Source: Chloroflexota bacterium (GTDB lineage Bacteria > Chloroflexota > Anaerolineae > Anaerolineales > Villigracilaceae). From it: a stretch of 64,000 bases of DNA. Positions 50,780 to 58,775 of the stretch are shown here, one piece after another (within the stretch, counting starts at the first letter, position 1; each line of letters begins with the position of its first letter). The position numbers and the translations under genes are program-made. Under the pieces are notes generated by a model. It searched no databases. It saw only the letters and a program-made list of their open reading frames with translations, and was not told the DNA's origin. The stretch lies in contig JACRLC010000069.1 in assembly GCA_016235425.1 (NCBI GenBank), positions 1 to 64,000 on the forward strand, read 5' to 3'.

Positions 50780-51496
50780 ATGTCCAATCCAACCAACTAC
50801 TATATTTCCCGCAAACCCCGCCTGCTGAAAGAGTTTGACCTGTGTGTGAAATATTCCCATCACGTGCTGGCCAGATACTTTGGCGGGGAGAATGTCAATG
50901 CGCTGGTTGCCGAAACACGCCGTGAATTTGAAAACCTGATTCCCCAACTTCCTTTCATTGGAGGAAAACAACCCTTCACTGAGTTCATCGTTTTTACGGG
51001 GATGTTGCTGGCAGTGTATCGCGTCAACAAGGCGCATGGCAAGACAGCGGAAGAGACCGGCGAGTTGGTTTACGAGATCGGTGGGGCTTTCCTGCGCGCG
51101 TATCCTGCCGTCCTGTTGCGCATGTTTGGAAGGATGAATTTTTCCCGCCTCTATTTGAAGCGCCTGCAAAAGCGCGCTATCGAATCCCATCAACGAAAAT
51201 ACCCCGATGATTATGTCTACGATTTTATCGAGGGTGATGGTAAGAATTTCGATTACGGTGTGGATTATCTTGAATGTGCCTCCTGCAAATTTCTTGCAAA
51301 ACAGGGTGCGCCTGAACTCGCTCCTTACCTTTGCCCCGTTGATATTCTCTACAGCGAAGCATTGGGTTGGGGATTGACGCGCACAATGACACTCGCCGAG
51401 GGTGCTGACAAATGTGACTTCCGATTCAAAAGAGGCGGGCCGACGAAAGTGGCAGTGCCAATCTCGATGCAACACATGGTTGCGCGGAACAAGTGA
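50780..51496 (+). CDS. L-2-amino-thiazoline-4-carboxylic acid hydrolase-like protein
   Basis: 238 aa. Helical N-terminus with FIGGKQPFTEFIVFTGMLLAVYR, then the family core YLECASCKFLAKQGAPELAPYLCPVD and the C-terminal TLAEGADKCDFRFKRG, which match ATC hydrolases (ring opening of thiazoline acid to N-carbamoyl-cysteine). Several conserved cysteines may be catalytic or metal-binding. It follows the methyltransferase by 9 bp. Confidence 0.78.
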   Translation: MSNPTNYYISRKPRLLKEFDLCVKYSHHVLARYFGGENVNALVAETRREFENLIPQLPFIGGKQPFTEFIVFTGMLLAVYRVNKAHGKTAEETGELVYEIGGAFLRAYPAVLLRMFGRMNFSRLYLKRLQKRAIESHQRKYPDDYVYDFIEGDGKNFDYGVDYLECASCKFLAKQGAPELAPYLCPVDILYSEALGWGLTRTMTLAEGADKCDFRFKRGGPTKVAVPISMQHMVARNK

Positions 51497-51663
51497 CGCA
51501 CATCAAAATGATTAACCGCAGGAAGCGAGTTATCTCGTAATTTTTCTGCGTATAGGCGCTTCATTGAAAGATTCCGGTGCGATGCTCATTAGAAAATTTC
51601 CCATTGAATCTGGCGTTTGTTTTATGATACATTGTGAATAACTTACCGTGTGAGAGGAATTGT

Positions 51664-52221
51664 ATGAAAGCCACAAAGATCCTTCGCAATGACCAAGAGA
51701 TGATTGACCGTTTCCTGGCCGCCTTTGGGCTTGGAGCCACTTACGCCGCGCAGAACAAACCGGTCAAACCAGGGTTTTTCATCTACGCCATCAACTTTAT
51801 AAAAGGATACATCCAGGGAAGTTACTTCAAAAAAGAAGAAGCCCTCTTGAAGTCGCTGGAAGAAAACGGCCTCGAAGCTGATCATGGTCCGCTCGCCATG
51901 ATGTTCAACGAGATCAAACAAAGCCATGAACTGAGCGATGAAATTATCAACGCCGCGCGGGCCTGGCAGGCCGGTGACATGAATGGCCGTACGGATGTCG
52001 TTTGGGCCACCAGCTCATACACCTCCATGCTGCGCCAGCACCTTGATCGCTCGCGGAGCATGATCTTTCCCCTCGCAGACCAGCTCATCTCCCCTGACGA
52101 TGAATACAAGATCGCAGAAGCATTCAATCACATTGTTTTTGAAAGGGACGAAATCCAGCTTCCTGATCATTATGAGAAGATCATCAAGGCGCTGGAAGAT
52201 GATGCGGATGAGTGGAAATAG
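51664..52221 (+). CDS. hemerythrin-like (HHE) domain protein
   Basis: 185 aa from ATG 51664, behind GAGAGGAA. Helical; EADHGPLAMMFNEIKQSHELSD, MLRQHLDRSRSMIFPLADQLI and FNHIVFERDE carry His and Glu ligands of a di-iron hemerythrin-like bundle. The extra N-terminal 60 residues are helical too. May bind O2 or NO or store iron; near the terminator at 52226. Confidence 0.78.
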   Translation: MKATKILRNDQEMIDRFLAAFGLGATYAAQNKPVKPGFFIYAINFIKGYIQGSYFKKEEALLKSLEENGLEADHGPLAMMFNEIKQSHELSDEIINAARAWQAGDMNGRTDVVWATSSYTSMLRQHLDRSRSMIFPLADQLISPDDEYKIAEAFNHIVFERDEIQLPDHYEKIIKALEDDADEWK

Positions 52222-52225
52222 CTGA

Positions 52226-52263
52226 AACCAAAAGCCGCCAGCTTTTACTGGCGGCTTTTGGTT
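52226..52263 (+). terminator. terminator of the hemerythrin-like gene
   Basis: Perfect 16-bp stem AACCAAAAGCCGCCAG and complement (52226-52241, 52248-52263). Confidence 0.8.
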
Positions 52264-52271
52264 ATGTATTG

Positions 52272-52376
52272 CTATGAGAAAAACTCGAGCATGATGATAA
52301 CCTCAACTACTTCGCAGACTGCCGCAATCGCCAGAGTGATGATGACCAGCACGTATAATTTACCTGTTTGCCTCAA
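52272..52376 (-). CDS. possible small hydrophobic peptide
   Basis: A 34-codon frame from TTG 52376, or 26 codons from a GTG at 52352, reads LYVLVIITLAIAAVCEVVEVII, a plausible single membrane helix. It lies 9 bp after the winged-helix regulator stop on the same strand. No clear ribosome-binding site, so support is weak. Confidence 0.25.
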   Translation of the reverse strand: MRQTGKLYVLVIITLAIAAVCEVVEVIIMLEFFS

Positions 52377-52385
52377 TCCCCAAAG

Positions 52386-52721
52386 TTAGCCCTCTCCTTG
52401 TGATTTCTTCCAGTCCTCCGTGTTCCTCTTGATCTTGCCTAGTTGCTCCCAATGCTGTTGAATGGCGTTAAGTCCCTTGGGTGTAATCTGGATCTGGGTG
52501 TTTGGTTTCTTTTCGAAGAATTGTTTCTCGATTTGCACCAGTCCCGCCTCCTCCAGTTTGGACAGGTGCGCGGATAGATTCCCATCACTCAATCCCGTAA
52601 TGCGCCGTAGAAAGATGAAGTCAGCGCTTGCGCATGCAGATAGCGCCGTGAGAATGGCGAGGCGGGCAGGTTCGTGGATCAATTTATCCAGGTTGGCGAG
52701 TTCTTCAAATGGGGTGGTCAT
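52386..52721 (-). CDS. winged-helix transcription regulator
   Basis: 111 aa, single DNA-binding domain of the HTH_34/ArsR-like type: EPARLAILTALSACASADFIFLRRITGLSDGNLSAHLSKLEEAGLVQIEKQF. No ligand domain. It overlaps the membrane-protein gene by 17 bp, a frequent arrangement for this family in which the regulator controls its membrane partner. Its likely operators are the two AAAGTACTTT palindromes at 53359-53385. Confidence 0.88.
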   Translation of the reverse strand: MTTPFEELANLDKLIHEPARLAILTALSACASADFIFLRRITGLSDGNLSAHLSKLEEAGLVQIEKQFFEKKPNTQIQITPKGLNAIQQHWEQLGKIKRNTEDWKKSQGEG

Positions 52722-53340
52722 TTGTTTTTGCCTCCATCATGGGCAGGGCGCGCAAGATTCGCAAATGTCCCCAAATCCCCGCGAGGATGATCACAACGCC
52801 AATGACCATGAAAACACTCACCACCTGGGATTTCAGACCGAAAAATTCCCACCAGGAAATGCCGAAGAGGGGCAGGATGCTGATTATTAGGATCACGATA
52901 GCCGCGGCGAGATTTTCGGGAAAGAGGGCGGCGGCCTTGCTCCGAACGGATTCGGTAGCTCTCCAGAAATTCTCGAACAGGGCGGCGGCAAATACTAATC
53001 CAAGCGCACATACAGGGATCTGCATGGCCGCATCCAGCCAGAATGCCAGTAGAGCCAGCAGGCTGAATACAACAGATGCAATGATTTCCCTGTTGAGCTG
53101 TTGACGTGTTTGCTTCACGCGTCCAAAAACGCGATTGTAGTAACGACCTATCAACCAATAGAGCAGGGCGGCTCCAAATGCAGCCAGAAACGGGGCGGTC
53201 AAGTCGGCAGTGGGGCCATGATTGTACATCGCCCAGATCGAGACGAAGACGACCAGCATTCCCACGGGTACTTCTCTCAACCCTTGTAATCTCGAATAGT
53301 TGGCGGCCACGAAGCGGATTTTTGACAGTTCGGCTGACAT
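52705..53340 (-). CDS. multi-pass membrane protein paired with winged-helix regulator
   Basis: 211 aa from ATG 53340 (AAAGGA seven bases upstream). Five to six hydrophobic segments separated by short loops; RYYNRVFGRVKQTRQQLNRE is the main cytoplasmic loop. Family not identified; co-occurs with HTH_34 regulators. The operon has a near-consensus promoter with operators at the start site. Confidence 0.75.
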   Translation of the reverse strand: MSAELSKIRFVAANYSRLQGLREVPVGMLVVFVSIWAMYNHGPTADLTAPFLAAFGAALLYWLIGRYYNRVFGRVKQTRQQLNREIIASVVFSLLALLAFWLDAAMQIPVCALGLVFAAALFENFWRATESVRSKAAALFPENLAAAIVILIISILPLFGISWWEFFGLKSQVVSVFMVIGVVIILAGIWGHLRILRALPMMEAKTNDHPI

Positions 53341-53358
53341 GGACAAATCCTTTCTTTA

Positions 53359-53416
53359 AAAGTACTTTATAAAACAAAGTACTTTATAAGTATAGAATAT
53401 ATTGTGAAATTGTCAA
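53359..53416 (-). promoter_or_regulatory. promoter with two AAAGTACTTT operators
   Basis: Minus strand TTGACA (53416-53411), 16-bp spacer, TATACT (53394-53389). Palindromes AAAGTACTTT at 53376-53385 and 53359-53368, each followed by ATAA on the plus strand and 17 bp apart, cover the start site and early transcript. Confidence 0.8.
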
Positions 53417-53460
53417 GTCCCAAAAAGAAAAAGACCGCCAACATTTGCTGACGGCCGCGC

Positions 53461-53575
53461 GAGAGGATGTGTTGCACCTTGTCAAACGGATCGGTTCAAG
53501 CGGGGGCGGGATTCCGTTTAGCGAGGTTCTCCAATCTGTATGGTGAGACGCACTCGCAAGGTGGTTTAGTATTTT
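53461..53575. repeat. MITE-like element, copy 1
   Basis: About 75-80 percent similar by eye to 54166-54282. Shared words: GGTTCAAGCG, GTTTAGCG, TTCTCC, GACGCACTCGC and TTTAGTA. Its right end contains the stop codon of the 53566 membrane protein gene. Terminal arms are degenerate here. Confidence 0.65.
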
Positions 53576-54126
53576 CCCATTTCCCGACCCCAGACGCCGA
53601 CGATGAAAGCGATCAGGAAAAAGAGGATGGTCAGGAATGGCGCGTCGAAAGTCAGGTTGGAAACTTGGAAGGGGATCCAGGGTTGCAGAGCACCGGATGA
53701 GCTGGCGAATGCAATGACCCACATTCCCGCACTGCCGATCAGCGCAAGGAACAGCCCGGCCCAGAGTCCCGCCCCGCACGCGGCAAGCACAATGGGAATC
53801 ACGAAACCCGCGGACGAAAGCGTGCTGACCCCGTATTCCCTTGAGATTTCAAGCGTGAGGACTGTCAGCAGGGACGTCAACAGCCACAACCCCAAGCGGA
53901 CATTCCCTCGCCGGACGAGCAGCATAATCCCAAACAGAACGAGAGCAAGGACAACACCAGCCGTCACAGTCGAAAGTTCTTCCAGGCTGGCTGTGAAGAT
54001 CCAGAACAGGATGAATACGAGCGTGCCCAGCATCACCGCGCCAGATGTGGATACCACCAGCGCGGCGGAAGCACGATCCGTGCGGCTGGCATCTTTGGGT
54101 AGGAAACGTTCGAGAAGTAAAACCAT
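53566..54126 (-). CDS. six-helix membrane protein, function unknown
   Basis: 186 aa from ATG 54126 (AAAGGAAACCT before it). Six membrane segments in three pairs (residues about 25-45, 50-70, 78-95, 105-125, 128-150, 165-182); resembles the N-terminal sensor part of histidine kinases or guanylate cyclases but has no output domain. The gene is flanked on both sides by copies of one MITE-like element, so it may have been cut from a larger gene or moved with the elements. Confidence 0.65.
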   Translation of the reverse strand: MVLLLERFLPKDASRTDRASAALVVSTSGAVMLGTLVFILFWIFTASLEELSTVTAGVVLALVLFGIMLLVRRGNVRLGLWLLTSLLTVLTLEISREYGVSTLSSAGFVIPIVLAACGAGLWAGLFLALIGSAGMWVIAFASSSGALQPWIPFQVSNLTFDAPFLTILFFLIAFIVGVWGREMGKY

Positions 54127-54165
54127 AGGTTTCCTTTCTGTATGGGCGAGGCCGCGTACCACGAC

Positions 54166-54282
54166 GAGAGGGTGCGTCGCACCTTGCTAAATGGGACTGG
54201 TTCAAGCGAGGGCAGAATTCTGTTTAGCGGGATTCTCCTGTCGGTGTGGTGCGACGCACTCGCGGGGCGATTTAGTACTCTC
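54166..54282. repeat. MITE-like element, copy 2
   Basis: Terminal inverted repeats GAGGGTGCGTCGCACC (54168-54183) and GGTGCGACGCACTC (54248-54261), about 94 bp. Its right margin includes the stop codon of the Roco gene (54272). Confidence 0.7.
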
Positions 54283-57200
54283 CCGCGAACCGCTCATGCA
54301 CCCAGAGAAATTCCTGGCGTTTGTTCATCACGCGGACGAGGCCGCCGAAGCCGGGGTCTTTACTTTTGAGTAGTGAATGGAGTTCGCGCAGGGTCGCGCC
54401 ATCAGAGCGGATGGCGACGCCGTGTTCGAGATTCGTTGAATCTGCCGCGCCCATGAACTCGCCGAGTTTGGTCGCTTCACCGAGGGTCGCGTCAATGATG
54501 CTTTTGCCGAAGTTGAGTTGTTCTTCGATGGCTTCGTAGGAGGGTTTGTCCAGGGCGAGTTTGACGGCAGAGGAGGCGACGGGCAGAACCATGCTCAATG
54601 TGCCTGACAAGAATTTGAGATAGGGGCTGGCTTTTTTGAACCACTCGCGGTCAAGGTCGAGATCGTAGACGCCTTTCTTCATATTGCCATTGTTTAGCAC
54701 AGGGAGCGGAAGGCGGGAATGTTCGCACCACAGCACGAGGCGGAACTTTTCTCGAATCCATTCTTTGGGATTGAATTTACTTCGATCCAGTGGGAAGAGA
54801 CTGAACAGGCGCGGACCTTCTTTGGCTTCGTCGGTGAGGAGATGAATGAGGTCGTCGAAGTTTTTGTCCGCTTGACTGCGAAGACGACGAACATTGACAT
54901 CCACAGAATCAAGTTTGTTTTCGATGGAGGAAAGTTGTCTCTCAAGGATTTCAACTGGAATGGGTTTGGACGCGGCGGGAGCGTTGTGCAAGAGTCGTTC
55001 AATGGATTGCCACTCATTACAGACAGGGCAAGGTTGTTCGGGACGATTGCGCTTGAGATTTTCCATCAACTTGCTGACTTCAAACAAACCGAGACATGGA
55101 ACTGGATTCAAGCAAGGAACAGTTACTTCACATCGTAAGCCTTCCCAGAAACTTTCCACCAAATACCTGACTTCCTCGGTGAGCATGGCGAGGAAGCGTT
55201 CGGGGTACGGCGCGCGGACGGTGATATGCACGTCGTTGCCCTTGTGTTCGAGCAGGGCGCGCCCGTTGTAGTCATCGTCGAGAACCAGACCGCGCTGCCA
55301 GTGGACGCTCTCGGCGTAGGCGGCGCGACCGAGCGAATATTTGTGCAGGCGGACGATGAGTTGATAGAACAAGCCTTCGGCGGTGGCGGTGTTGCCTTTG
55401 TCATCCACGATGCGGCAGATCTGGGTTTGTTGGAGGTCGCCTGAGGATGGGGATGAAATCCATGCGGTAGTGAAATTCTCGGGGCGGTTATCGGGGACGA
55501 GTTGGGCGATCAAACTCTGAGGGTCAGATTCGCCGCGGGATGTGGAATCAGCCACACGGTAGGAAAGATCGAAGCGTTCCATCAGGCGCAGAAAGATCGG
55601 GTGGAGAGTCGCTGGGTAACGCGAATCCGCTGTGCGGGTTGAGTCATCCCATAAATGATTGAGGCGCGAGAATCTCACCAAGCCGTGCGCGGCGCGTGTA
55701 ACTTCATCGTCAAAGATATAACTGATGGCGGTCGCGAGCCAGTCGGGTCTTAAGATGACGATGTCGCGCAGGGCGGGGTCATGCTGGTAATGCGTGAGAT
55801 GACCGAGGCGGTGCGAAATGGTGATGAACAGGCGCGCGATCTCATCGTCCATTTTGTGAGCGCGGCAGATGGCGAGGACTTCGTCCAACGGCAAGTAGGG
55901 CAAGCCTTCGGCTTGCAACGCTTCGCGCACATCCTGAAAACTTTTCGGCACGGAGCGTCCCACTTCGGGCAATGCGGCGGCGAGGCGGGCGATGGCGAGT
56001 TTGAGTTCATCAATGCCTTTGCGGTTGCCGTGCGCGTCGGGCTTGCTATCTACAAAGAAGAAGTCGGCGACGGTTTCCCTGCCGAAGAGATCCCAAAGTT
56101 CTTGACGGTCAATATCGGGCTGGCGCTGCTGCGGACCGCCGTGCGTGGCGACGACCAGAATCTTTGCGTCTGGCTCGCGGTGCTTGACCAGTTTGATCCA
56201 TTCCTTGACGAAGCCCTGCTGGGGACCTTCGCGCGGTTTCCAGACGACGAGATAGACGGCGGGCGCGCTGAAGAACAACTGGTGCGTGGGGCGGTAGACG
56301 CGCTGTCCGCCGAAGTCCCAGCCGTTGAGGGTAATTTCGGTTTGGGTATCGGGGTTGGTGACTTTGAAGGATTTGATTTCAATGCCGTGAGTAGTAGGGA
56401 GTCCTTCAATAAATGGCTCGTCGCGTAATGCGCTGAGCAAACAGGTCTTGCCCACTTCGCCTTCGCCGACGAGGATGAGTTTGGCTTCGTTGAGGGTGAT
56501 TTCGCCACCTGTGTCTTTGGCGTGCAGATAGGTTTTGACGGCTTCGATGCCTTGTTTTTCTGCTTCGGCGAGTTCGGGGTTGAGAGGATTATTGTCAAGT
56601 TTAAATTCTTTCAAGGGAGGATGGGCTAGGGATGGAGGCAAATCAATCAGTTGGTTACTATCAACTTTGAGCCACTGTAACTGTGTGAGATTACCAAGCC
56701 ATTCTGGTAGCGTCGTAAGTCGGTTGCCTTCGAGATATAACAACTTTAATTGCGTGAGATTGCCAAGCCACTCTGGTAACACAGATAGAGGGTTGCCAGA
56801 GAGATCAAGTCCTTGTAATTGTCTGAGTCTGCCAAACGAATCTGGTAACGCCTCCAGTTCGTTGATCTTGAGATCTAAATGCAACAACTGTGTTAAATTC
56901 CCAAGCCACTCTGGCAATTCCGCTAGTCGATTGATGGAGAGATCCAGCCACTGCAACTGCACGAATTGCCCAATTACCTCTGGCACCGTCCTCAGACCAT
57001 TGTACCGAAGACTCAGAGACTGCAACTGTGTGAGTTGCTCCAACGACTTCGGCAGTGTCCTCAGACTATTGCCAGAAAGATTCAGCCATTGCAGTTGCTT
57101 GAGTTGTCCTAACAATTCTGGCAGTTCAGTGATTTTATTTTGACCCCTATCCTTGCCCAATGCTTTAAGAGTGTCCCATCCAAGATCAAGTTTTTGTAAT

Positions 57201-57331
57201 TGAGTCAGTTGAACAATAGATTCTGGCAACTCGGTGAGTTTCATGCTGTTGAGATCAAGTTCCGTTGCACCCGAGCGCCGCGCTTCTTCAATTTTCTTTT
57301 CTGCTTCGTAATAGGCTTCGTCACGCGCCAT
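54272..57331 (-). CDS. Roco protein (LRR-ROC-COR GTPase)
   Basis: 1019 aa from ATG 57331. Residues about 20-250: nine to ten leucine-rich repeats (PEWLGNLTQLQWLxL type). Residues 282-460: Roc GTPase with P-loop GEGEVGKT (289-296), DFGGQ (339-343) and THGG (396-399) where THxD is usual. Residues about 480-735: COR domain. Then a Cys-rich stretch (residues 735-775, ending CPVC), a coiled coil (about 795-835) and a C-terminal domain with hydrophobic segments (about 905-930). Dimeric GTPase switch; bacterial roles are unknown and some belong to defence-like loci. It lies next to a MNT/HEPN pair. Confidence 0.9.
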   Translation of the reverse strand: MARDEAYYEAEKKIEEARRSGATELDLNSMKLTELPESIVQLTQLQKLDLGWDTLKALGKDRGQNKITELPELLGQLKQLQWLNLSGNSLRTLPKSLEQLTQLQSLSLRYNGLRTVPEVIGQFVQLQWLDLSINRLAELPEWLGNLTQLLHLDLKINELEALPDSFGRLRQLQGLDLSGNPLSVLPEWLGNLTQLKLLYLEGNRLTTLPEWLGNLTQLQWLKVDSNQLIDLPPSLAHPPLKEFKLDNNPLNPELAEAEKQGIEAVKTYLHAKDTGGEITLNEAKLILVGEGEVGKTCLLSALRDEPFIEGLPTTHGIEIKSFKVTNPDTQTEITLNGWDFGGQRVYRPTHQLFFSAPAVYLVVWKPREGPQQGFVKEWIKLVKHREPDAKILVVATHGGPQQRQPDIDRQELWDLFGRETVADFFFVDSKPDAHGNRKGIDELKLAIARLAAALPEVGRSVPKSFQDVREALQAEGLPYLPLDEVLAICRAHKMDDEIARLFITISHRLGHLTHYQHDPALRDIVILRPDWLATAISYIFDDEVTRAAHGLVRFSRLNHLWDDSTRTADSRYPATLHPIFLRLMERFDLSYRVADSTSRGESDPQSLIAQLVPDNRPENFTTAWISSPSSGDLQQTQICRIVDDKGNTATAEGLFYQLIVRLHKYSLGRAAYAESVHWQRGLVLDDDYNGRALLEHKGNDVHITVRAPYPERFLAMLTEEVRYLVESFWEGLRCEVTVPCLNPVPCLGLFEVSKLMENLKRNRPEQPCPVCNEWQSIERLLHNAPAASKPIPVEILERQLSSIENKLDSVDVNVRRLRSQADKNFDDLIHLLTDEAKEGPRLFSLFPLDRSKFNPKEWIREKFRLVLWCEHSRLPLPVLNNGNMKKGVYDLDLDREWFKKASPYLKFLSGTLSMVLPVASSAVKLALDKPSYEAIEEQLNFGKSIIDATLGEATKLGEFMGAADSTNLEHGVAIRSDGATLRELHSLLKSKDPGFGGLVRVMNKRQEFLWVHERFAGEY

Positions 57332-57672
57332 GGTTGCCGCCTTTGGTTTCAAGGGTACCGTCCACGAATGGGGTCACGAATAAACGAATAAGGTCGGCGC
57401 GCATTCGTTTATTCGTGGGCGGAATTCGTGGATGGTTGTCTTCGAGCCGCGCTTCTTCGATTTTCTTTTCTGCTTCAAGATAGGCTTGGTCATGGGGCAT
57501 GGGGGGCCGCCTTTGGTTTCAAGGGGACCGTCCACGAATGGGGTCACGAATAAACGAATAAGGTCGGCGCGCATTCGTTTATTCGTGGGCGGAATTCGTG
57601 GATGGTTGTCTTCGAGCCGCGCTTCTTCGATTTTCTTTTCTGCTTCGAGATAGGCTTGTCATGGGGCATGGT
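57272..57672. repeat. tandem duplication of the Roco 5' end plus ACGAATAAACG element
   Basis: A unit of about 170 bp occurs twice (57333-57503 and 57504-57672) upstream of the gene. Each unit carries CCGTCCACGAATGGGGTCACGAATAAACGAAT, its inverted partner ATTCGTTTATTCGTGGGC, and a copy of the first 17 or so Roco codons (AEKKIEEAR) behind an ATG. The gene start itself (57272-57333) is the third copy of that coding part. Confidence 0.85.
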
Positions 57673-57693
57673 TGCCGCCTTTACCCCCACCCA

Positions 57694-57762
57694 ACCTCCC
57701 CCAAATGCGACATAGGAAGTTGGGATGCAAATCTGTAGTCCGGCGTCGAATTTGGGGGAGGT
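57694..57762. repeat. 18-bp inverted repeat upstream of MNT
   Basis: ACCTCCCCCAAATGCGAC (57694-57711) and GTCGAATTTGGGGGAGGT (57745-57762), 17 of 18 pairs, loop 33 nt. It ends 73 bp before the MNT -10 box. Confidence 0.65.
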
Positions 57763-57834
57763 GAATGTGAAGGTGGGATGAAAATAGATGGGAGGTCATC
57801 GGGTGTATTTTACTATGGGCAGAGGCGTTGGGCT

Positions 57835-57840
57835 TATAAT
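57835..57840 (+). promoter_or_regulatory. -10 box directly upstream of MNT
   Basis: TATAAT seven bases before the ATG at 57848. Transcription would start at or next to the ATG, which suggests a leaderless mRNA, unless an upstream ATG (57815) is used. No clear -35. Confidence 0.45.
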
Positions 57841-57847
57841 TGAAGCC

Positions 57848-58168
57848 ATGACAAAGCGTGTCAAATCCCTGATGGCGAAGTTGAAAAAGGGGCTGGTCGA
57901 GTTGTATGGTCCGCGCTTGAAGGCGGTGATCCTGTTCGGCTCCTACGCGCGCGGGGATTACAACAAGAATTCCGACCTGGATGTGATGATCGTGCTGGAT
58001 ACCTACAAAAGCCGTTGGGATGAGTTAGTCCGTTCGGCGGAGTTGGCGAGCGATCTGTCACTGGAATACAACGTGACCATTAGCCGCACAATCATGTCGG
58101 AAGAGCAGTGGAAGAAAGGTGATTTGCCCGTGCTGGCGAATGTCCGCGCGGAGGGGATTCCTGCATGA
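57848..58168 (+). CDS. MNT-type nucleotidyltransferase (MntA-like antitoxin)
   Basis: 106 aa. ILFGSYARGDYNKNSDLDVMIVLD holds the GSxARGxxxxxSDLD motif of minimal nucleotidyltransferases, with all catalytic residues present. In HEPN/MNT modules the MNT adds AMP to the HEPN toxin and silences it. Its stop overlaps the HEPN ATG by four bases. Confidence 0.88.
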   Translation: MTKRVKSLMAKLKKGLVELYGPRLKAVILFGSYARGDYNKNSDLDVMIVLDTYKSRWDELVRSAELASDLSLEYNVTISRTIMSEEQWKKGDLPVLANVRAEGIPA

Positions 58169-58587
58169 AGGAGACCACGCGTCAGTTGTTCGACCGTGCG
58201 GCGGACGCCATCGAAGCCGCTGACATTCTGCTGACCAACGACAAAGCCGACTTTGCCGCAGGTCGCGCATACTACGCCATGTTCTATACCGCCGAGGCTT
58301 TGCTGAACGAAAAGGGATTCAAATTTGGCAAGCATGGGAGCGTCATCGCGGTGTATGGTCAGCATTTTTCAAAGACAAAAGAGTTGGACCCGAAGTTCCA
58401 TCGCTGGCTGCTCACGTCATTTGATCAGAGACAAATCGGGGATTATGCCTTCGATCCAGACGTGGGAAAAGACGTGGTGGTTCGATTTTGTTTTGTGCCT
58501 GGAGGGAGGCTTGGTCATGGGGCATGGTTGCCGCCTTTGTTTTCAAGGGTACCGTCCACGAATGGGGTCACGAATTCACGAATATGA
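58165..58587 (+). CDS. HEPN-domain protein with repeat-derived C-terminus
   Basis: 140 aa. Residues 1-105 follow the HEPN family (DFAAGRAYYAMFYTAEALLNEKGFKFGKHGS, FHRWLLTSFDQRQIGDYAFD). From about residue 106 the sequence no longer looks like HEPN: it translates the repeat that also lies upstream of Roco (58479-58587). The last HEPN helix is thus lost or replaced. No RX4-6H toxin motif is evident. Possibly an inactivated toxin. Confidence 0.8.
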   Translation: MKETTRQLFDRAADAIEAADILLTNDKADFAAGRAYYAMFYTAEALLNEKGFKFGKHGSVIAVYGQHFSKTKELDPKFHRWLLTSFDQRQIGDYAFDPDVGKDVVVRFCFVPGGRLGHGAWLPPLFSRVPSTNGVTNSRI

Positions 58588-58660
58588 GCGGGCATTCGTT
58601 TATTCGTGGTGAAAAACTTGCCTTGAGCCTGTCGAAGGGTTCGTGGATGGTTATTGGTCA
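58479..58660. repeat. third copy of the ACGAAT repeat, in the HEPN tail
   Basis: Starts CGATTTTGTTTTGTGC and continues AGGCTTGGTCATGGGGCATGG, TTGCCGCCTTTG, CCGTCCACGAATGGGGTCACGAAT, ATTCGTTTATTCGTGG as in 57450-57560. A CCTTGAGCCTGTCGAAGGG piece is inserted near 58620-58638. Confidence 0.8.
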
Positions 58661-58687
58661 TTGGGATGTATTTTACCCGCGATTGTT

Positions 58688-58775
58688 GGGGCGACCCATC
58701 AATGCCATCGGTGGTTACGGTTGGCAAAGGGACATTGCCAATAAGCGCGTTGGTTAAACCATGGCGGGTCGCCCT
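58688..58775. repeat. REP element downstream of the RAYT gene
   Basis: 88 bp with terminal inverted repeats GGGGCGACCC/GGGTCGCCC. It abuts the RAYT stop codon. A second copy is inside the RAYT gene at 59001-59090, about 80 percent identical by eye. Confidence 0.85.

Noticed and set aside
54168-54261. MITE copy 2 as a tRNA-like or attachment site
   Set aside because: No integrase nearby and no tRNA fold; terminal inverted repeats fit a MITE better.
57272-57672. Tandem repeats as a CRISPR array
   Set aside because: Only two 170-bp units with no short repeats and unique spacers; the unit contains coding sequence of the next gene.
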